Assembly (NCBI GenBank): GCA_029532415.1
Contig: JAQOTA010000050.1
Location: 1,116,001-1,180,000 of the forward strand
Direction: 5' to 3'
Origin: Marasmius tenuissimus
Lineage: Eukaryota; Basidiomycota; Agaricomycetes; Agaricales; Marasmiaceae
DNA: 64,000 nt
Below, piece by piece: positions 36,000 through 48,400 of this stretch. Each line of letters opens with the position of its first letter. Positions within the stretch are counted from its first letter, which is position 1. The notes beneath the pieces were generated by a model, which saw only the letters and a program-made list of their open reading frames with translations, searched no databases and was not told the DNA's origin. A program made the position numbers and the translations under genes.

Positions 36000-38900
36000 T
36001 CTTCCCTGTTCCAGCTTCCATCTCGACTCCGCGCTCCTGATCTAATCTTTACTTGACCTTTTCCCACGTAACGTAGATTCTTTACTTTCACATCCTCGAG
36101 TGATAAACACTGTTCATTCACAGTGTACTTATCTTGAATGTAGAGGAGTTCGAGAATCGAGTTGCATGGAAGTCAGGGAGAGACCCAAGGAATTTAGTGA
36201 AGCTATGCGCACAAGCTTGAGAGTATTTCAAAGCTACTGATCACGGTGTTTCAAAGTGGCCGTCCATCGTTACAACATTGTCTAGATGACATATGTTCGT
36301 TGGAAGTCTTCATGGAGAACTGCATGAGAGAGGAACGTTGAACGGTAGAGCACGTCCGAAAGATACCCCTTCATCCACTCGAATGCATCCGACTTCCAAT
36401 GCAGTCGACCTCTGCGATCATAATTCGGTCATTCCGAGACTTGACATGATTGTAAAACGAGACTTGACTAGGATTCTGAGAGGTGTTCTGAACAAGGAAC
36501 GGGAAACACGGAGCCACATTCGGCTAGTGTGGTAGGGTTGTTGAACGTCAGAGAATGAATCAATGAAAGCTAGTGTCGACCCAAGTTACTGCAGATTAGA
36601 GAAAGTTCGAGGTCGAGTCTTGGGAATTGAACTTGACGTTGAGCGCCAGTAGTCGTCATCGTGGTCAAGAGAGTGTGGACGGGCGCCTGTGAGTCATTTT
36701 GTTTCTCCACCATCAAGAGGGCCCGGCTCCCTTTTTCGCTGCATCCCTCCGTCCTCTGGGATATAGATGGATTGGACTAGACTGGTTTTTAGATGTGAGT
36801 GAATACTGCTCCTTGGGGCTGCCAAAATACTAATGTTTGCAATGATAGTCCTCCTGCCATATTTCCCCAGCAGAGGCATTCACTAAAGGAGTTCCGCAAA
36901 GAAACCATTCATTCAAGCTCCTTCTAAGCTTGTTTGAGTCGCTGGAAAGTCAGTGTGAGATCTGTAAGAAACATGGATGTCGTCAGAGTAAATAGCTTCT
37001 TGTAGGATGGCCAATCTCCCTTTCCTTTCCAGCCCTATTCACCAGCATCATCCGGAAACAAGGCTAAGAAAATGCTAGAAAAAATGTCATTATGTCGCCT
37101 CTATCCGTCCGGCCACTCCTACCAACAACATGTCGACCAAATCTTCTCAATCTATACCGTGTGGCCTTATCACCATCATCAACTTCGCATCTCGCGCTCC
37201 CTTCGTGCTGGAGCCGTCATTGTCTTCTTTCCAGCCATCGGATGGACTCCCTTATAGGCAGCCCGTTGGCAAAGGGATGAGACGAAGGTCCCTCTGCAAT
37301 CTCTTCAACCTTTATACTCGCGCAACCTTCCCATAAACGGATCTTGCTATCGTACTCGCATACAACTGGCAATGGGAGGCAATGGTGTCGGCTAGCTCAA
37401 AACCACGTCAGTGTAGCACATCCATGTGTATGATGACCCATAACCTACCTCCCCACCATCAAGTCCTCTTTAGGCACCACGGACGTCTTAGGAATACCTC
37501 CCAGTTGAGACTATGTGGGAGTTTTTCGTTCAATATACCGACGATTGGTGGTGAAGGGGGCGGATGTGATGTAGTATGGTCAGAATAAGCAATTTCGGGG
37601 GGCTCTGGCCTGCAGTGTTTCCGAGAGGTGCGCTCTGTGCTATAACTTACCAGTGACAATGATATTGATACAACATCCTCTCTCAGCCCGGGTCTCGGGT
37701 TCTTTCGTTCTGGAGACCGGGTTTGGTTGTTTCAGAGACTCGATCATGTTTATGTTCACTACCGAATCCTAACAAATTTGCCCAAACCTCACATTTGGCA
37801 TATATTGAGTGTAGGCAACCGCGGTTGTAAAATCGTGCGCTGACTAAGCAAGAAACTGATCAATTTCGCCGCGCTGGTCTTGCTCTGACCTGTCTACTCA
37901 TTTCTTTGGGTGTGAATGTGTTCTAAAGTTGTGAGTGAATAAGCCAGAATGATCTACTCAAATAATATTGCATAAAATTAGATTGGCACCAGAAAATGAC
38001 CCCCCTCTAGGTCATCAGCTTCAAGGTTTTCCACAGTGTCCAATCCCCGCTCCTCAAACTGCCAGGTAATATGCTCAACGGCGAGCACTTAATGATCTCT
38101 CCGCAATATAGTAGCTCAGTTTAGGTCAAATTTGCCTTTCTGCTTGCCGTAGCTGTCAATAAACCCAGCAAAAGTTCTTCTTGCCCATATACCCTCTGAC
38201 GTGTTTACTGTCGGTTCAGCTTCACAAAAGACATGTAGAATTTGCCTCAGAAGGTTACAGATGCTCTCAAAATGCAATTATCGCGTTGAGAGACGCGTTC
38301 TACACGTTCTTGAGCTTGAGATGAGAAGAACTTGGGACGCGTCGCGGTGAAAGCTTTGTTTACCCATGTTTGTATACCAGTTTCTGCCCAAATTTCGGGA
38401 AGGTGTTTGCGGCCCCTCCGGCACCCAGAAAGGTATTGGGATTGGGTCTAAATGAGCCAAAGGCAAATCGTGTCGATTGAAAACCAGGAATTTTGTATGA
38501 TTTTACCTGGTTTCAGCCCAAAATGTCTCCAGCTCGTAGCAAGTGGTTTCTGTAGCGGCATAAAGTGCAAAAAAAAATTCGGTTTCAATCGACAGTATTT
38601 GTCGTAGCTCAATTTAAACTATAGTTCTCAGCCAAAGTTAGAGACAAAGGGTTCTCGTTCAAGCTAGCGAAATTTGCAGGCCTCAGCGCGAAAGCGCGTC
38701 GCGTTTTTGGCGGGGCATCCAAATCGGGCCACTCACGCGGCGGAGTTTAAATTGGCAGGGCGTTGCCTACAGTCACATATATTCTGTCTGAACCTCTGAC
38801 ACGCGTGTGCACCGGCCCAATGTCTCTTACTGTACACATGTTGACTTCTTCGAAGTGTCAGGGATTAAGTACAAGCATTGGCACGGTAGCTCCGCCGTCA

Positions 38901-39440
38901 GCCTGAGCGCCCGAATTGGCTCTTTGCTCTCAATATCCAGATCGGTATGCTTCATTCACTCCCATTGCACGCCCTACGTGCGCTACCGAACGCCGGTATT
39001 CACGGTCTCATCAAGTCGCTGGGCGCTTTTAGGCCGGCAAATGTTGGAATGAACGTAGAACATTCAGGCACGTATCGATTGACAGCATTCCAGACAATGA
39101 ACAGGCGAAAATTAATCTATGCAGAGCTTTGTAGCTTTGTAGTGCGGTTTTCTGACACCAAGGTGTATATCATTCGTTCATTCATGAAATCTCTGCCCAA
39201 CAAACATGTGTAGGACACCTGATCGAATACAGTCGACAGCGAGATTTCTTCATGTCTTTTGGCGCTGGAATGGTGCGTGATGTTTCCTTCTTCATTCAGA
39301 ATTTCCATTGAACTCAACGCGTTGGCAGGCCTCCTTCTCATTGATCGGGAGCTCGTCGACCTTTGAGTCTTTCGACGAAAAAAAACAAAGAACCTTTTGG
39401 AGGTCGCCGGGAGCGTGATTGCCCTACCCGTTGAGAACAA
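36000..39440 (-). pseudogene. Family B, copy 2, split by a DNA transposon
   Basis: The N-terminal part (39440-39117) keeps A-I-T-L-P-A-T-S-K-R-F-F, equivalent to F-G-G-I-T-L-P-A-T-T-Q-R-F-F of B1. Downstream pieces are badly eroded: the equivalent of B1 22783-22277 is only recognisable near 36560-36870. The copy is interrupted by the 969-bp insertion at 37807-38775. It is the most damaged of the three B copies. Confidence 0.4.
37807..38775. mobile_element. Nonautonomous hAT-like DNA transposon in B2
   Basis: The element is flanked by an 8-bp direct repeat catatatt (37799-37806 and 38776-38783). Its ends read gagtgtaggcaac on the left and, on the reverse complement of the right, gactgtaggcaac (after one extra base), a short terminal inverted repeat. 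The paralogous site in B1 (near 23659) has a single catgtatc between matching flanks, so it shows the empty site. There is no open frame that looks like a transposase. The 8-bp duplication and short repeats fit hAT, but KDZ-type elements also make 8-bp duplications. Confidence 0.65.
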
Positions 39441-39610
39441 AACATCCGCAAGCCAACTGACGGAGGAAGGGAAGAAACGATGATTCTACAGTCTGGCGGG
39501 AGGTTTACTGGAGATCTTGCACGAGGGGAACGCGAGGCAGGCTGCGAAGGTGTGTTGTGTCCGCGTTGCCTTTCACTTATAATTCTGATACTTGTGCACC
39601 CTCAGGCCCA

Positions 39611-39674
39611 GACCCAGCTACCCATCTCATTCTTCCTCCCCTCTTCTCCCCCTCCCTCTTCTCTATCCCGTTCA
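39611..39674 (+). promoter_or_regulatory. Pyrimidine-rich core promoter of C2
   Basis: The tract (ttcctcccc, tcttctcccc, ctccctcttctc) ends 5-10 bp before the ATG, in the same place as in C1 and C3 although the exact sequence differs. Conservation of base composition rather than sequence suggests a functional role. Confidence 0.4.
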
Positions 39675-42066
39675 ATGAGCACCACGACTATTCTTGCCAA
39701 TGCGCAAGGCACAATAATTGGACCCAATGCCACTTTTCAGACGGTGCAAGGAGATGCAATTACAAACAATATCTCGTACCACAATGCCCATGCGGAGGAT
39801 CGGGTCGTGTTGGTGTGTAAGATGCCTCTTGTAGGAGTGAAAATTACTAAATCCTCTCGTTAGAACGGGAAAACATATCGACGTATCATCGACAGCGACA
39901 TCATTTTTCGACGCCAAGATTCACCCAGAGTCATCTCTGTCACCATCAAGCCTAAAGGAGGAGTGTCGACATCATTGGCATCTCAAGCAGTCAAGGTCAG
40001 GAAGACGACACGAACCGCGGAGATTGTTGGGTTTGAAGGAACGTTTACCGCAACAACATTTGAGCCGGCAGACGAGAGTGACGACGAATTCAAATTGGTG
40101 GGCACGAGATTTGCAAATATTATTGGTAGATTGACCTGACTTGTAACAGGTGTTCGATCGTGTCTTGAAGGCCGCAACGTCGATGCAGTAAGTTGACTGG
40201 TCACCTATTGAGGGATTGTACAATGATAATGATGACAATCAGGTCGCCATTTCTCCCTCAGCTATTTGCATTGAGCGGTCCCAACCTATCGACATTCATT
40301 GCACACAATGGTAGGTTCTGTGTTGGGAATTTTGATTGTAGATGCTGATGGGCTATAGAACTCACCAATGGAGATGCATATAGTAGTCAGTTTCGGGGAA
40401 GTAATTGGACCATATTTCATTATCTTCAATATACACTTGTATGTCCAGCCTTTGAGCTTTGTGTTACAGCTGACATTGAGTGTCTGCAGCATATTGCAAT
40501 GAACTCTTTACGCAATGACGAAACAATGGTATTTTCGGTGAGCTCACAATTATTTCCAGTATTTGCTAGTCAGTAATAGTTAACAGGTTGCAAATCATTG
40601 GAGCAATTGGTCAATCAACCTCAAAACTTTGAGTTGGCATTATGATCTGGCTTCTGTCACCCTCAACCCACCAAAGGAAGAAAACCTCATCCCATTCCTC
40701 TATGACTTCCCCCCACTTTGCCAAGACACTGTCCAACAACTCAACACTGCTGAAATTGTCGCCTGTGTTGAGGAATCCCTCGGCGATGTTTTGTGCCTGA
40801 TTGTATTATCAGAAGGGAGATGGAGTAGCGGTCTGTCAGGCTATGCCAAACACGGCTTCTTGACTTTTGGGGCCATTGTCAATGACAACAAAGGCGAAAT
40901 CCTTGCCCACCTTCCTTCCACTCCTCCCCTCAAGTGGTTTTGCAAGAGTGAGCATCCTGACGTCAAAGCCAGCTTTTCCAGCTCAGGCATGTCTGTCAAT
41001 CAACTCCAACCTCCATCTGCTGACTAGTTCTAGTGCCCTGGCGAGTTGATCTTTCCTTCCAAAAGACTGGTGATTTTCATACAGCCCTTGATTTTGGCTG
41101 GTGCATTGCAGAGAAGGATCGCAGCCAACTTCGGGCTGCCTTCCTCTGCCAGTCCCTTCCCTTCCTCAACGACTGTGAGGATGTGAGGGATGTTGGTGAG
41201 TGTCAACTGAAACTCTCCTGCCCTCCTCATCTGATCCTTCCACCCACTCAGTTTGCATTGATAATGTTGGATTTGAGCTTAAAGCTACCTTCCATCACAA
41301 ACCCACAACACCTTCAGTACCAGTGTACCTCTTTGTCCCACCTCTTCCTGTTGAAAATATCAACAACATGCATTGTGTACAATACCCGTTTCCCAAGCCT
41401 CTGTTCTACTGGAGCCATGACCCACAAGGAGAGCAAATCATTGCCAAAGATAGTTGGGAGGAGTTTGGGATTCCCAAGCTGGAAATGAAGGCTTGGGTGG
41501 GCTCTCATTGGTTTTGTCAGGACTATGACTTCATCCGAGAACATCTTGCATTGGGAAACTATAATCTAGATGGGAGGCAGTATGCACGAGAGCATGGATA
41601 TCCGGAGTTGATATACGGCAAGTAGCCCCTTTTTCTTTCTGAAATGAATACTGATACCTCCCCTTCAGCGGATCCTCATGACGTTTGGTTGCAGCCAGTA
41701 CACGAGCAAGCCTTTGCTTCTGGGACACCAATGGAGAGTCCGAGAGACACATTGATGGATGATGGGGCAGCAACAGGCATTTACCATTCCTACTACTGAA
41801 AACACATGCTTCTTACTGTTGCTTCAGCAGACAATAATATCCAGCCAGTCGAAGAAGAAGAGCTAGACTCCCAGTGCAAGTCCAAGACCCTGGGGAATTC
41901 TATTATATTTTGTCCTACACCGCTTTCCGAATGGTTGAGATTTTTAGAGAGGACCTCTGTGACATCTCAACGTCAACAGGAGGAAAGGGCGAAAGCGACA
42001 ACCAGAGAATTGAAGAATCTTTGGTCGAAATATGGTGCAGGATCGTCTGAACGTCAAGAGTTGTGA
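39675..42066 (+). CDS. Family C, copy 2: intact, long C-terminal form
   Basis: It has the same exon plan as C1 with all joins in frame. It starts at the ATG at 39675 with A-N-A-Q-G-T-I-I-G-P-N-A-T. Exon 2 begins N-G-K-T-Y-R-R-I-I-D. The body includes S-G-P-N-L-S-T-F-I-A-H-N, W-S-N-W-S-I-N, V-P-W-R-V-D-L-S-F-Q-K and A-R-E-H-G-Y-P-E-L. Intron 41618-41668 has a GC donor (gcaagt), and intron 41777-41827 also appears to start with GC (gcattt). After A-D-P-H-D-V-W the protein continues with an acidic stretch (V-E-E-E-E-L-D), P-L-S-E-W-L and a charged helical end (Q-Q-E-E-R-A-K). Function is unknown. It diverges from B2, which is dead, so its expression does not depend on a working partner. Confidence 0.8.
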
Positions 42067-42440
42067 CACCCTTGTAGGATAACCTGCTTGTTAATTCTCT
42101 CCGGACATTGGGCCGAAGGCATCACGATAACTTAGAGCGACCACGAAGATTTGCCATGACCTGTATCACTCAGTAGGCCTACAGACGTTATTCCGTAAAT
42201 TTTTCCATAAACCATCATATATATGCAGAGGAGCCATACCCGACTATGTTCGACAAGGGCAGTAACTTGACTAACTATGTACCATATTCAAATGCAGAAT
42301 TTTTCCAGTCGGAACTTTCCTGCACACCGGCCATATATTCACCGTATGTAACAACTGAGTACTCTTCCTTCCACGACGGTCTTGTCACGTATGATGAAGA
42401 CGGGACACAGGAAAAGAGTGATTACAATTTCTCAACTTGA
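42067..42440. other. C2 3' flank
   Basis: It contains the segment with catgacctgtatcactcagt and taggcctacagac that also follows C3 at about 61280-61440. A short plus-strand frame at 42246-42440 is not conserved. No separate gene. Confidence 0.4.
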
Positions 42441-42999
42441 AACGTGGGAGCCAAGGCACGCCACCCTACCGTTGAGATTTCCAGGCTTTTCGCCCTTGAA
42501 GGAAGGTCCGACGGTGTTCCTGTGAGCATACGGTGATGTCAGTACGAAATAGAATCTACGGGTGATTCCTGAAGGACAACTTACTCGACTGTAAGCCTCA
42601 AGAAGACGGAGGCTATTGTGGTATTACTACCGACGTTACCCGATACAAGGGGGAGCTCCCAACACGAACACGCCGGTCATCCCTGTTTGATGGTCATAGT
42701 AGTATGTGAGCCGACGTTTCGGTATGCGTTCAAAGGACGTCCTGCCAGCGTGGTGTCTTAGATGCGAATGCTCGATTTATGGGGACGGTGGAGAATCCTT
42801 TGGGTGTCGGTACGAGTATTGGGCGGGTGTAGACAAAGGATGATCAGACGGCGAGAGGCAAAAACGAATGTATGGACGTAGACTATAGTTGATGTAGTCG
42901 TTTATCGAAACTGGTTCTTACCGACGGGAAAGGCAGCGGGGTGGGTAGAGCATTTCCGAGAATTATGGTTTAGAAGGTTCCTTCGAGACTTGACCCAAT

Positions 43000-43880
43000 G
43001 TCAATGGAAAGAGTCGTTACAACTACTCGTGAACGATATCAAGAACGTCATATGTTTGAGGGCACAGAGAGGATGCCGAGCCGGTTGTCGAGATAACGAA
43101 AAGGTAGGAGAGCACTCATGAGCCACAAATTGAAAAGGCGCGTTTAGCATGAGAAAACCTGTGTCAGGTGTAAGGCACAGAGTTAACAAAGAACAGTCAA
43201 CGTTCACGGCGACAGGATATAGGCAATTTGTTGAGCTGCTATACGCGAGGTACGAGTGTGAGGCAGCTTGAGGTCTTCGGACAGACACGTGGTGCGGTAC
43301 CAAATCCTCTTCCCGCACCACCATCATGGCCGCCGTTCCCTCAAGCTCACGAACCCGCGCCATTCCGCTCATTTCTCTTTTCACCCGCCCTCCTCACCCT
43401 CAGACAGGTAAACTTTGCTCAGGGTACCTAGTAAGCAAAGACGAGCAGGGACATTGAGTAAGTTGCAAACCTTTGACAACAGGCGAATGCGACCTCCATA
43501 CTGGGTAGTAGGTTCACACCACAAAGTTTACCCGTTCGTCCTTTCATGTGCTGCCCTTGCGGGAAGCCTTTCGACGACGCTTGGGGTCAACTGATCATTT
43601 CCAGGACGAGAGTTCTCCCTCCCGCCCCATCTCAGTCGACCAAGTTCCCAACGCGTCGAAGTCTCGCGGGGGCCCAAAGGCCCTTCGGGCCTTTGCCCAT
43701 ACCTTGCGCTATGCACGCTCTTTATAGCACGTGGCATCTGGGACTGTCTTTGAGTTTATCTGGTTTTCATCAGAATAAACTTCAAAGTCTTACTCTACTA
43801 CGTAGCAACACAAGACAGTTCGAAGACCTTACTCGCAGTGAGCAACACGTTGGCCAAAGGACCTCTCATGGCTCAAGCTG
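43000..43880. other. Extra segment in M3, origin unclear
   Basis: Alignment by eye with M1 and M4 leaves this stretch unmatched. It contains a perfect 9-bp-arm hairpin (43675-43695, caaaggccc, ttc, gggcctttg) and an inverted pair ggtaaactttg / caaagtttacc about 110 bp apart. A plus-strand frame of 111 codons at 43546-43881 has no recognisable domain. I found no target duplication at the edges. Confidence 0.35.
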
Positions 43881-44142
43881 ATATTCCAGGTGAACAGCCA
43901 GTGGCTGTTCGGAGCTGGTATCCCATTTGGCCGGTAATCACTCTCGAAGTGTGACGTACGTCTATGGTGAACAACCCAGGGCCATTCAATGCCCATGGCC
44001 GAGTTCCGTATGACTGGTGATCCCTCTGAACATCGGAATTTGTGTGACTAATGCAGGTGATTTTTATAGGCGGAACAACGACGCGAGAGGGGAGATTCTA
44101 TCATCAACGAGGGGCCACCAGTTCCGACTGGAGGAAGATGTC

Positions 44143-44151
44143 AGATAAGGC
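44143..44151 (+). repeat. Left 9-bp target-site duplication
   Basis: agataaggc directly precedes the left inverted repeat, and the identical 9 bases directly follow the right one at 44935-44943. M4 shows one copy of the homologous site (aggtaaagc) between matching flanks. Confidence 0.9.
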
Positions 44152-44934
44152 CAGGCTCCTTCCCATCCGTCCTTGGGGCTAACAAAAAAATCGCAATGCT
44201 CAATCTAAGAAATATGGACTCGTGTTTTATCTGAGGGGAATTGCCGAACAGTTTGATGTATGACATAATGCTTGAAATCTGTGAACCTTATTTTTTTTGT
44301 TAAGCCCCAAAGACGGCTGGCATAACTTGCAGGTTTTGTTTGGGTATTGTTTGGCTACTACTGGCGCTTCTGCTTCCAGTCCTCCCTCCGTAATACTAAA
44401 GGCGTTGCTATTCCATTGACCGACATCATATCTCTGTTGGAGTCTCTCAAGGGATAGCTCGAGCACACATGAATTGTTTTGATGTCAAAAGTCTGTCACC
44501 CCCTTCCACTGGCGCACTAGCCTCATAAAATAAACCGGCACACACTGACTGTGCGTTGATTAGTATGTATACATCCAAATTCCAGTCGTACCAAAGTTGT
44601 ACACGACGTCGAAAGCCTTTCTGTACATCTCAAGAAGCTCATCCGACATTGAGATGCTGATATTGTTAGGCAATATGGTCTCAGTACTCACTACTGGCTC
44701 AGTGACAATGGTATGCGCGCCCGCAGGGTAGCCAAACAACATCCAAACAAAACCTGCAAGTTATGCCAGCCGTCTTTGGGGCTTAACAAAAAAAATAAGG
44801 TTCACAGATTTCAAGCATTATGTCATACATCAAACTGTTCGGCAATTCCCCTCAGATAAAACACGAGTCCATATTTCTTAGATTGAGCATTGCGATTTTT
44901 TTGTTAGCCCCAAGGACGGATGGGAAGGAGCCTG
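44152..44934. mobile_element. Nonautonomous Mutator-like element with 207-bp inverted repeats
   Basis: Arms 44152-44358 and 44728-44934 are equal in length and near-identical as inverted repeats; I see two mismatches, both near the inner ends. The termini read caggctccttcccatccg. A perfect 9-bp duplication flanks the element. Long terminal repeats with a 9-bp duplication are the usual signature of Mutator-like elements. The 369-bp centre holds two minus-strand frames without transposase features. One of them (44742-44560) has S-D-E-L-L-E-M-Y-R-K-A-F-D-V-V-Y and could be a captured fragment. The near-identity of the arms implies recent insertion or gene conversion. Confidence 0.85.
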
Positions 44935-46054
44935 AGATAAGGCTTGTTTGCGGACGAAAAAACAAATACCCGCCTGATGCACGAGCGTACCCAGTGACGG
45001 TAACCCCATCCAACGAGGCCAATCGTCTCAGCTTCGTTCACTACGTCCAATACTTGTTCATTGTTATCGAACTCAAGGCTGGGCTGTGTTAATTTGAGCT
45101 TGTCGGTCGACAAGGCAGACAATAGAGGGAGACAGCGTGTTGACTGGGCGTGGGGAACGTTACTAGCTCAAGGAGAAAAACTCTGTCTATCATGTGCATC
45201 GCACCTTTGTATTGATCTTGAGACGACCCCGCCTGTCAAACGTCTTCTTCACATCCATAGCCCTACCGTCACTCTTCTGCCCCCGATGGGTAGCAATACT
45301 ATTCAATACTGTCCGCTTGGCTTGAAATATTGCCTGAACCTTCTGGAAATTTTGATCCTAGGAAGTCGGACGAGACAAAGGAATGCCTGAGTGACGAACC
45401 TGAATGCGTAGACGGTCGAATACGAGCAGATTGCGTAGCATGTTGAGACCAATGAGTGTATTGAGAAGGGTCGGAATCCAGAGGATGATTTGGCGTATTA
45501 AGGATTTTATAGCAAGTAGCTCCCCGTCGTCTTGCATGGTTGAGAAATGCTGAATGAGTCGGGGCCGGAGTCGCCAGGGAGACGTTGGATGGGACTTCCA
45601 TCGTCGAGCTCTCTTGCGCTGAGCCGTCTCAGCCGTACACGGCATAGCGCTCAAGGAAAGTGATGAACCTGAGAGTGGGTCAGTCCTCGGGCCCGTCGTT
45701 GTAGTCTGGTTTCGGACCTGGTAGTTGATTACATCCTGATTTTGAGGTGGATCATTTGCGAAAGACGAAGTCATAGATGAACAGTAGAAGGGAGAAGCCG
45801 TTCTCGAAAATCCACATACGAGCGCACATAGTGGTCATTATCAAGCCCAGCGCATGTTCCGCCATCTCGTCTACCCATGTCTTCCCGATGACAGCCATCC
45901 AAAAATGCAGCCCCCGCTCCAATTTGCGGCAAGAGGAGACGCCGACCAGCTTGAACAAGTCGGGTAGTATTGACAGAAAGTGTGAATGCAGAAATTCTGA
46001 GTCAGGTTGATGGTGGTCAAGGCGAAAATTTGTTGTCCGTCGAAGCGCCCATGA

Positions 46055-48400
46055 CGTCGTGGCTTCTCTCCCACAACCACCACGACCAAATATCATATCC
46101 TCAGATTTCGCTGGACGTCGGCTGGAATTTGCCCAACTGAGATCTATATGGGATTTGCAACACTCTCGTCCAGATGAAAGCTGTAAGTCAAATCGTCAAT
46201 GAAAATACGACTCTGTACTTACTGACTTCGGACTCAGCTCTCCTCTAGCGCGTCTTATCGCCTCTACGACATGTTGATATGGCTGGTAGTACACAAAAAA
46301 AACTCCTCATGACGACCTTTCGAGAGACCTAGGAGACTAGAACATCATCACCTCCCCATTTTCACTCTTGTCATTGGGGGATACCAGGACTCGCTGGCCT
46401 CAAGGGGTTAGAGGTACGCCAGTCTCTTCTTAATCTGGGCTTTTGTCTCAAGTCCTAGATCTGTAGGGTAGCCAAACAATTGGATCTCTTCCCCTTCCAC
46501 TACCATTCACCATCATCAATCGAACCACACGAGTAAAACGCTAGAAAATCTTCCCTTCTATCCTCGCCGCCTCTCTATAGACGCGTCATTCACCTTTCTC
46601 TCATTTCTCGCCCCTAGTTCGAATGCAAGCCTCCCTCTCGCAACACAGCAATCACGTCAGTGCCGCCATCGTCTTCTCTCCTGTCACTGGATGGCCAGAT
46701 TGCTTTCCTGGCGACTTGATGTGCTATTAGCGAAGATCGTAGTTTCGAGGCCGAGTCTGCAGCCTCCTCTACATCCACGTTCACAAACTCGGATTCATCA
46801 CTATTGAATTTGCATTCGACTAGTAGAAGCGTTGCAATCACCTCAGATCTCAATAGGAGACACGCTGGCAGTCTGGGCGGCGGTGGATCGTTTGGATATT
46901 CTTTGGGACTGGAAGGCATTTGTTGGGATCATGAGACGGGAAAGATGTGTTTATCGCCGTCGGCAATCCAAGCCCTCATCTGACCAGCTTGCATCCACGT
47001 TCCTCAGCGGCATCGACGACCAATATGCTTTCGATTGGATGCCACATTTCTGCTCCGTTCCCTCAAACTTCTGTTTGCATCCGAAATTTGCTCATAATAC
47101 TTTCAATCCGCCCACACTGCCCGATAGCAAGAACTCTCCCGGCCCCTCCACTCATCTGCACGATCATTATCCTGAGCGACATCTACACTCCCCTCCCCCC
47201 ACCCACACCAATCTTGTCCCGTCCTTTACACACCACCATTCCTCGACAGCTCACGGAAAACAGACCCACAACCGGTATCCTGAACGTCAGTTAGATCCAT
47301 AAGAACAAAGAAATCGTTTTTTAATACGGCATAGGCAGAAGACGAACCAAAACGCATCCGCCGCAACGTCCAATGAGGTGCATCAGACGTTCGAGGCTCA
47401 GAAGAGTGGGATCTTGGGGGGTATGAAGCAGAGAAGGAGAGTTGCGGCGATTATCCCCCCAACTTCAGTTGGCTTCCACTGGCGTGGGCGGTTTCTCTTT
47501 GAAATGGGTGGGTGGGAGGCCTCTGGACTCCGATATCGTGTGTCGTGTCGCCTGACACACCTCTGGAAAACCACCTCTACGGTCTACCCTCCCCTTCCTG
47601 GGCATATACTCCACGACGCTCGCACCTCGTCGGGTTCTTCGAATCGACAGGTACATGTGCCAGATTGGGCGCTCGTAAAGATGTCTTTGACGATCTTGTG
47701 GGCCAAAGGGACAGATGAGTAGGGCGCCGGATTGGACGTGAGGCCCGTGAGGGTTGTTCGGGCGTTTAGGGTGCGTATGCGACTCTCTGTCATTCCAGTG
47801 ACCCGGTCTGACTCTGATTGTTGAGCTCTCATAGATGCCAAACTCTTCGCAATCGGCTCTCAACCCCCCTTAAGACATCGATCGATTGTGTCCTTTTTTG
47901 GTGGCTGAAAGGCGAGACCATCACTGGTGGTGGAATGGCTGGAGAGAAACCGTCAACGTTAAGCTGCATTGACCTTTTTGGGTGGTATCCTTATTGGACG
48001 CCTTATTGGAAGAGGTAGAACCTTCGCTCGTTACCGCCATACCGACTGTACTGGAGGAGAGCTGACACATAGCATCTGGCGGCCGTGCTGCGATGGGGGT
48101 CGTAGTGGCCGAAGCTTGGAGACATGAGCTTTGGCTATTTCCCTTCTCCTGAAAGCACCCTAACGACACCTTTCGTTTTTCTAGTCTATAACACCTCCTC
48201 ACGCCCCTCTGGTACTCATATCCGCTGGAAGCTGGCATTTGGGGGAGAAGGGCTATACGTGACCCCATCAGCAGGTCAAGGCTTCTTGTGCATGCTCGAG
48301 GGAGATACGCATATGGTAGATCGAGTTTCGGATCCCTCTAGATAGCATAGGGCTCTGCCTCGTCGAGGTATAGCGAACGCGACGACTTTCAAACCATACC
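46055..48400 (+). pseudogene. Family A, copy 6
   Basis: The 5' piece is head to head with M3 and reads S-S-D-F-A-G-R-R-L-E-F-A-Q-L-R-S-I-W-D before a gtaagtc donor at about 46184. Later pieces include L-S-T-P-L-K-T-S-I-D-C-V-L-F-W-W (47850-48010) and the final exon with G-T-H-I-R-W-K-L-A-F-G-G-E-G-L-Y-V (48184-48345). The middle has stops in every frame. The 5' piece is free of stops here, unlike in A5 and A7. Confidence 0.45.

Larger units (their letters stand above)
42441..46096 (-). pseudogene. Family M, copy 3, enlarged by two insertions
   Basis: N-terminal pieces (46096-45360) include G-R-F-D-G-Q-Q-I-F, a long open frame with L-G-L-I-M-T-T-M-C-A-R-M-W-I-F, and L-L-N-T-L-I-G-L-N-M-L-R-N-L. 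The C-terminal pieces lie at 42900-42480. Between them sit an inverted-repeat transposon (44152-44934) and a further segment of about 0.9 kb (roughly 43000-43880) absent from M1 and M4. The copy spans 3.6 kb against about 2.2 kb for M1 and M4. It is clearly disrupted. Confidence 0.45.

Noticed and set aside
38684..38712. Helitron 3' end (hairpin cagcgcgaaagcgcg)
   Set aside because: The hairpin lies inside the 969-bp element bounded by an 8-bp duplication and short inverted ends, which fits a cut-and-paste element. No CTRR end with an AT insertion site is visible.
45752..46096. 114-codon minus-strand frame as an independent gene
   Set aside because: It coincides with the N-terminal part of family M copy 3 and only one of several frames carries the shared residues.
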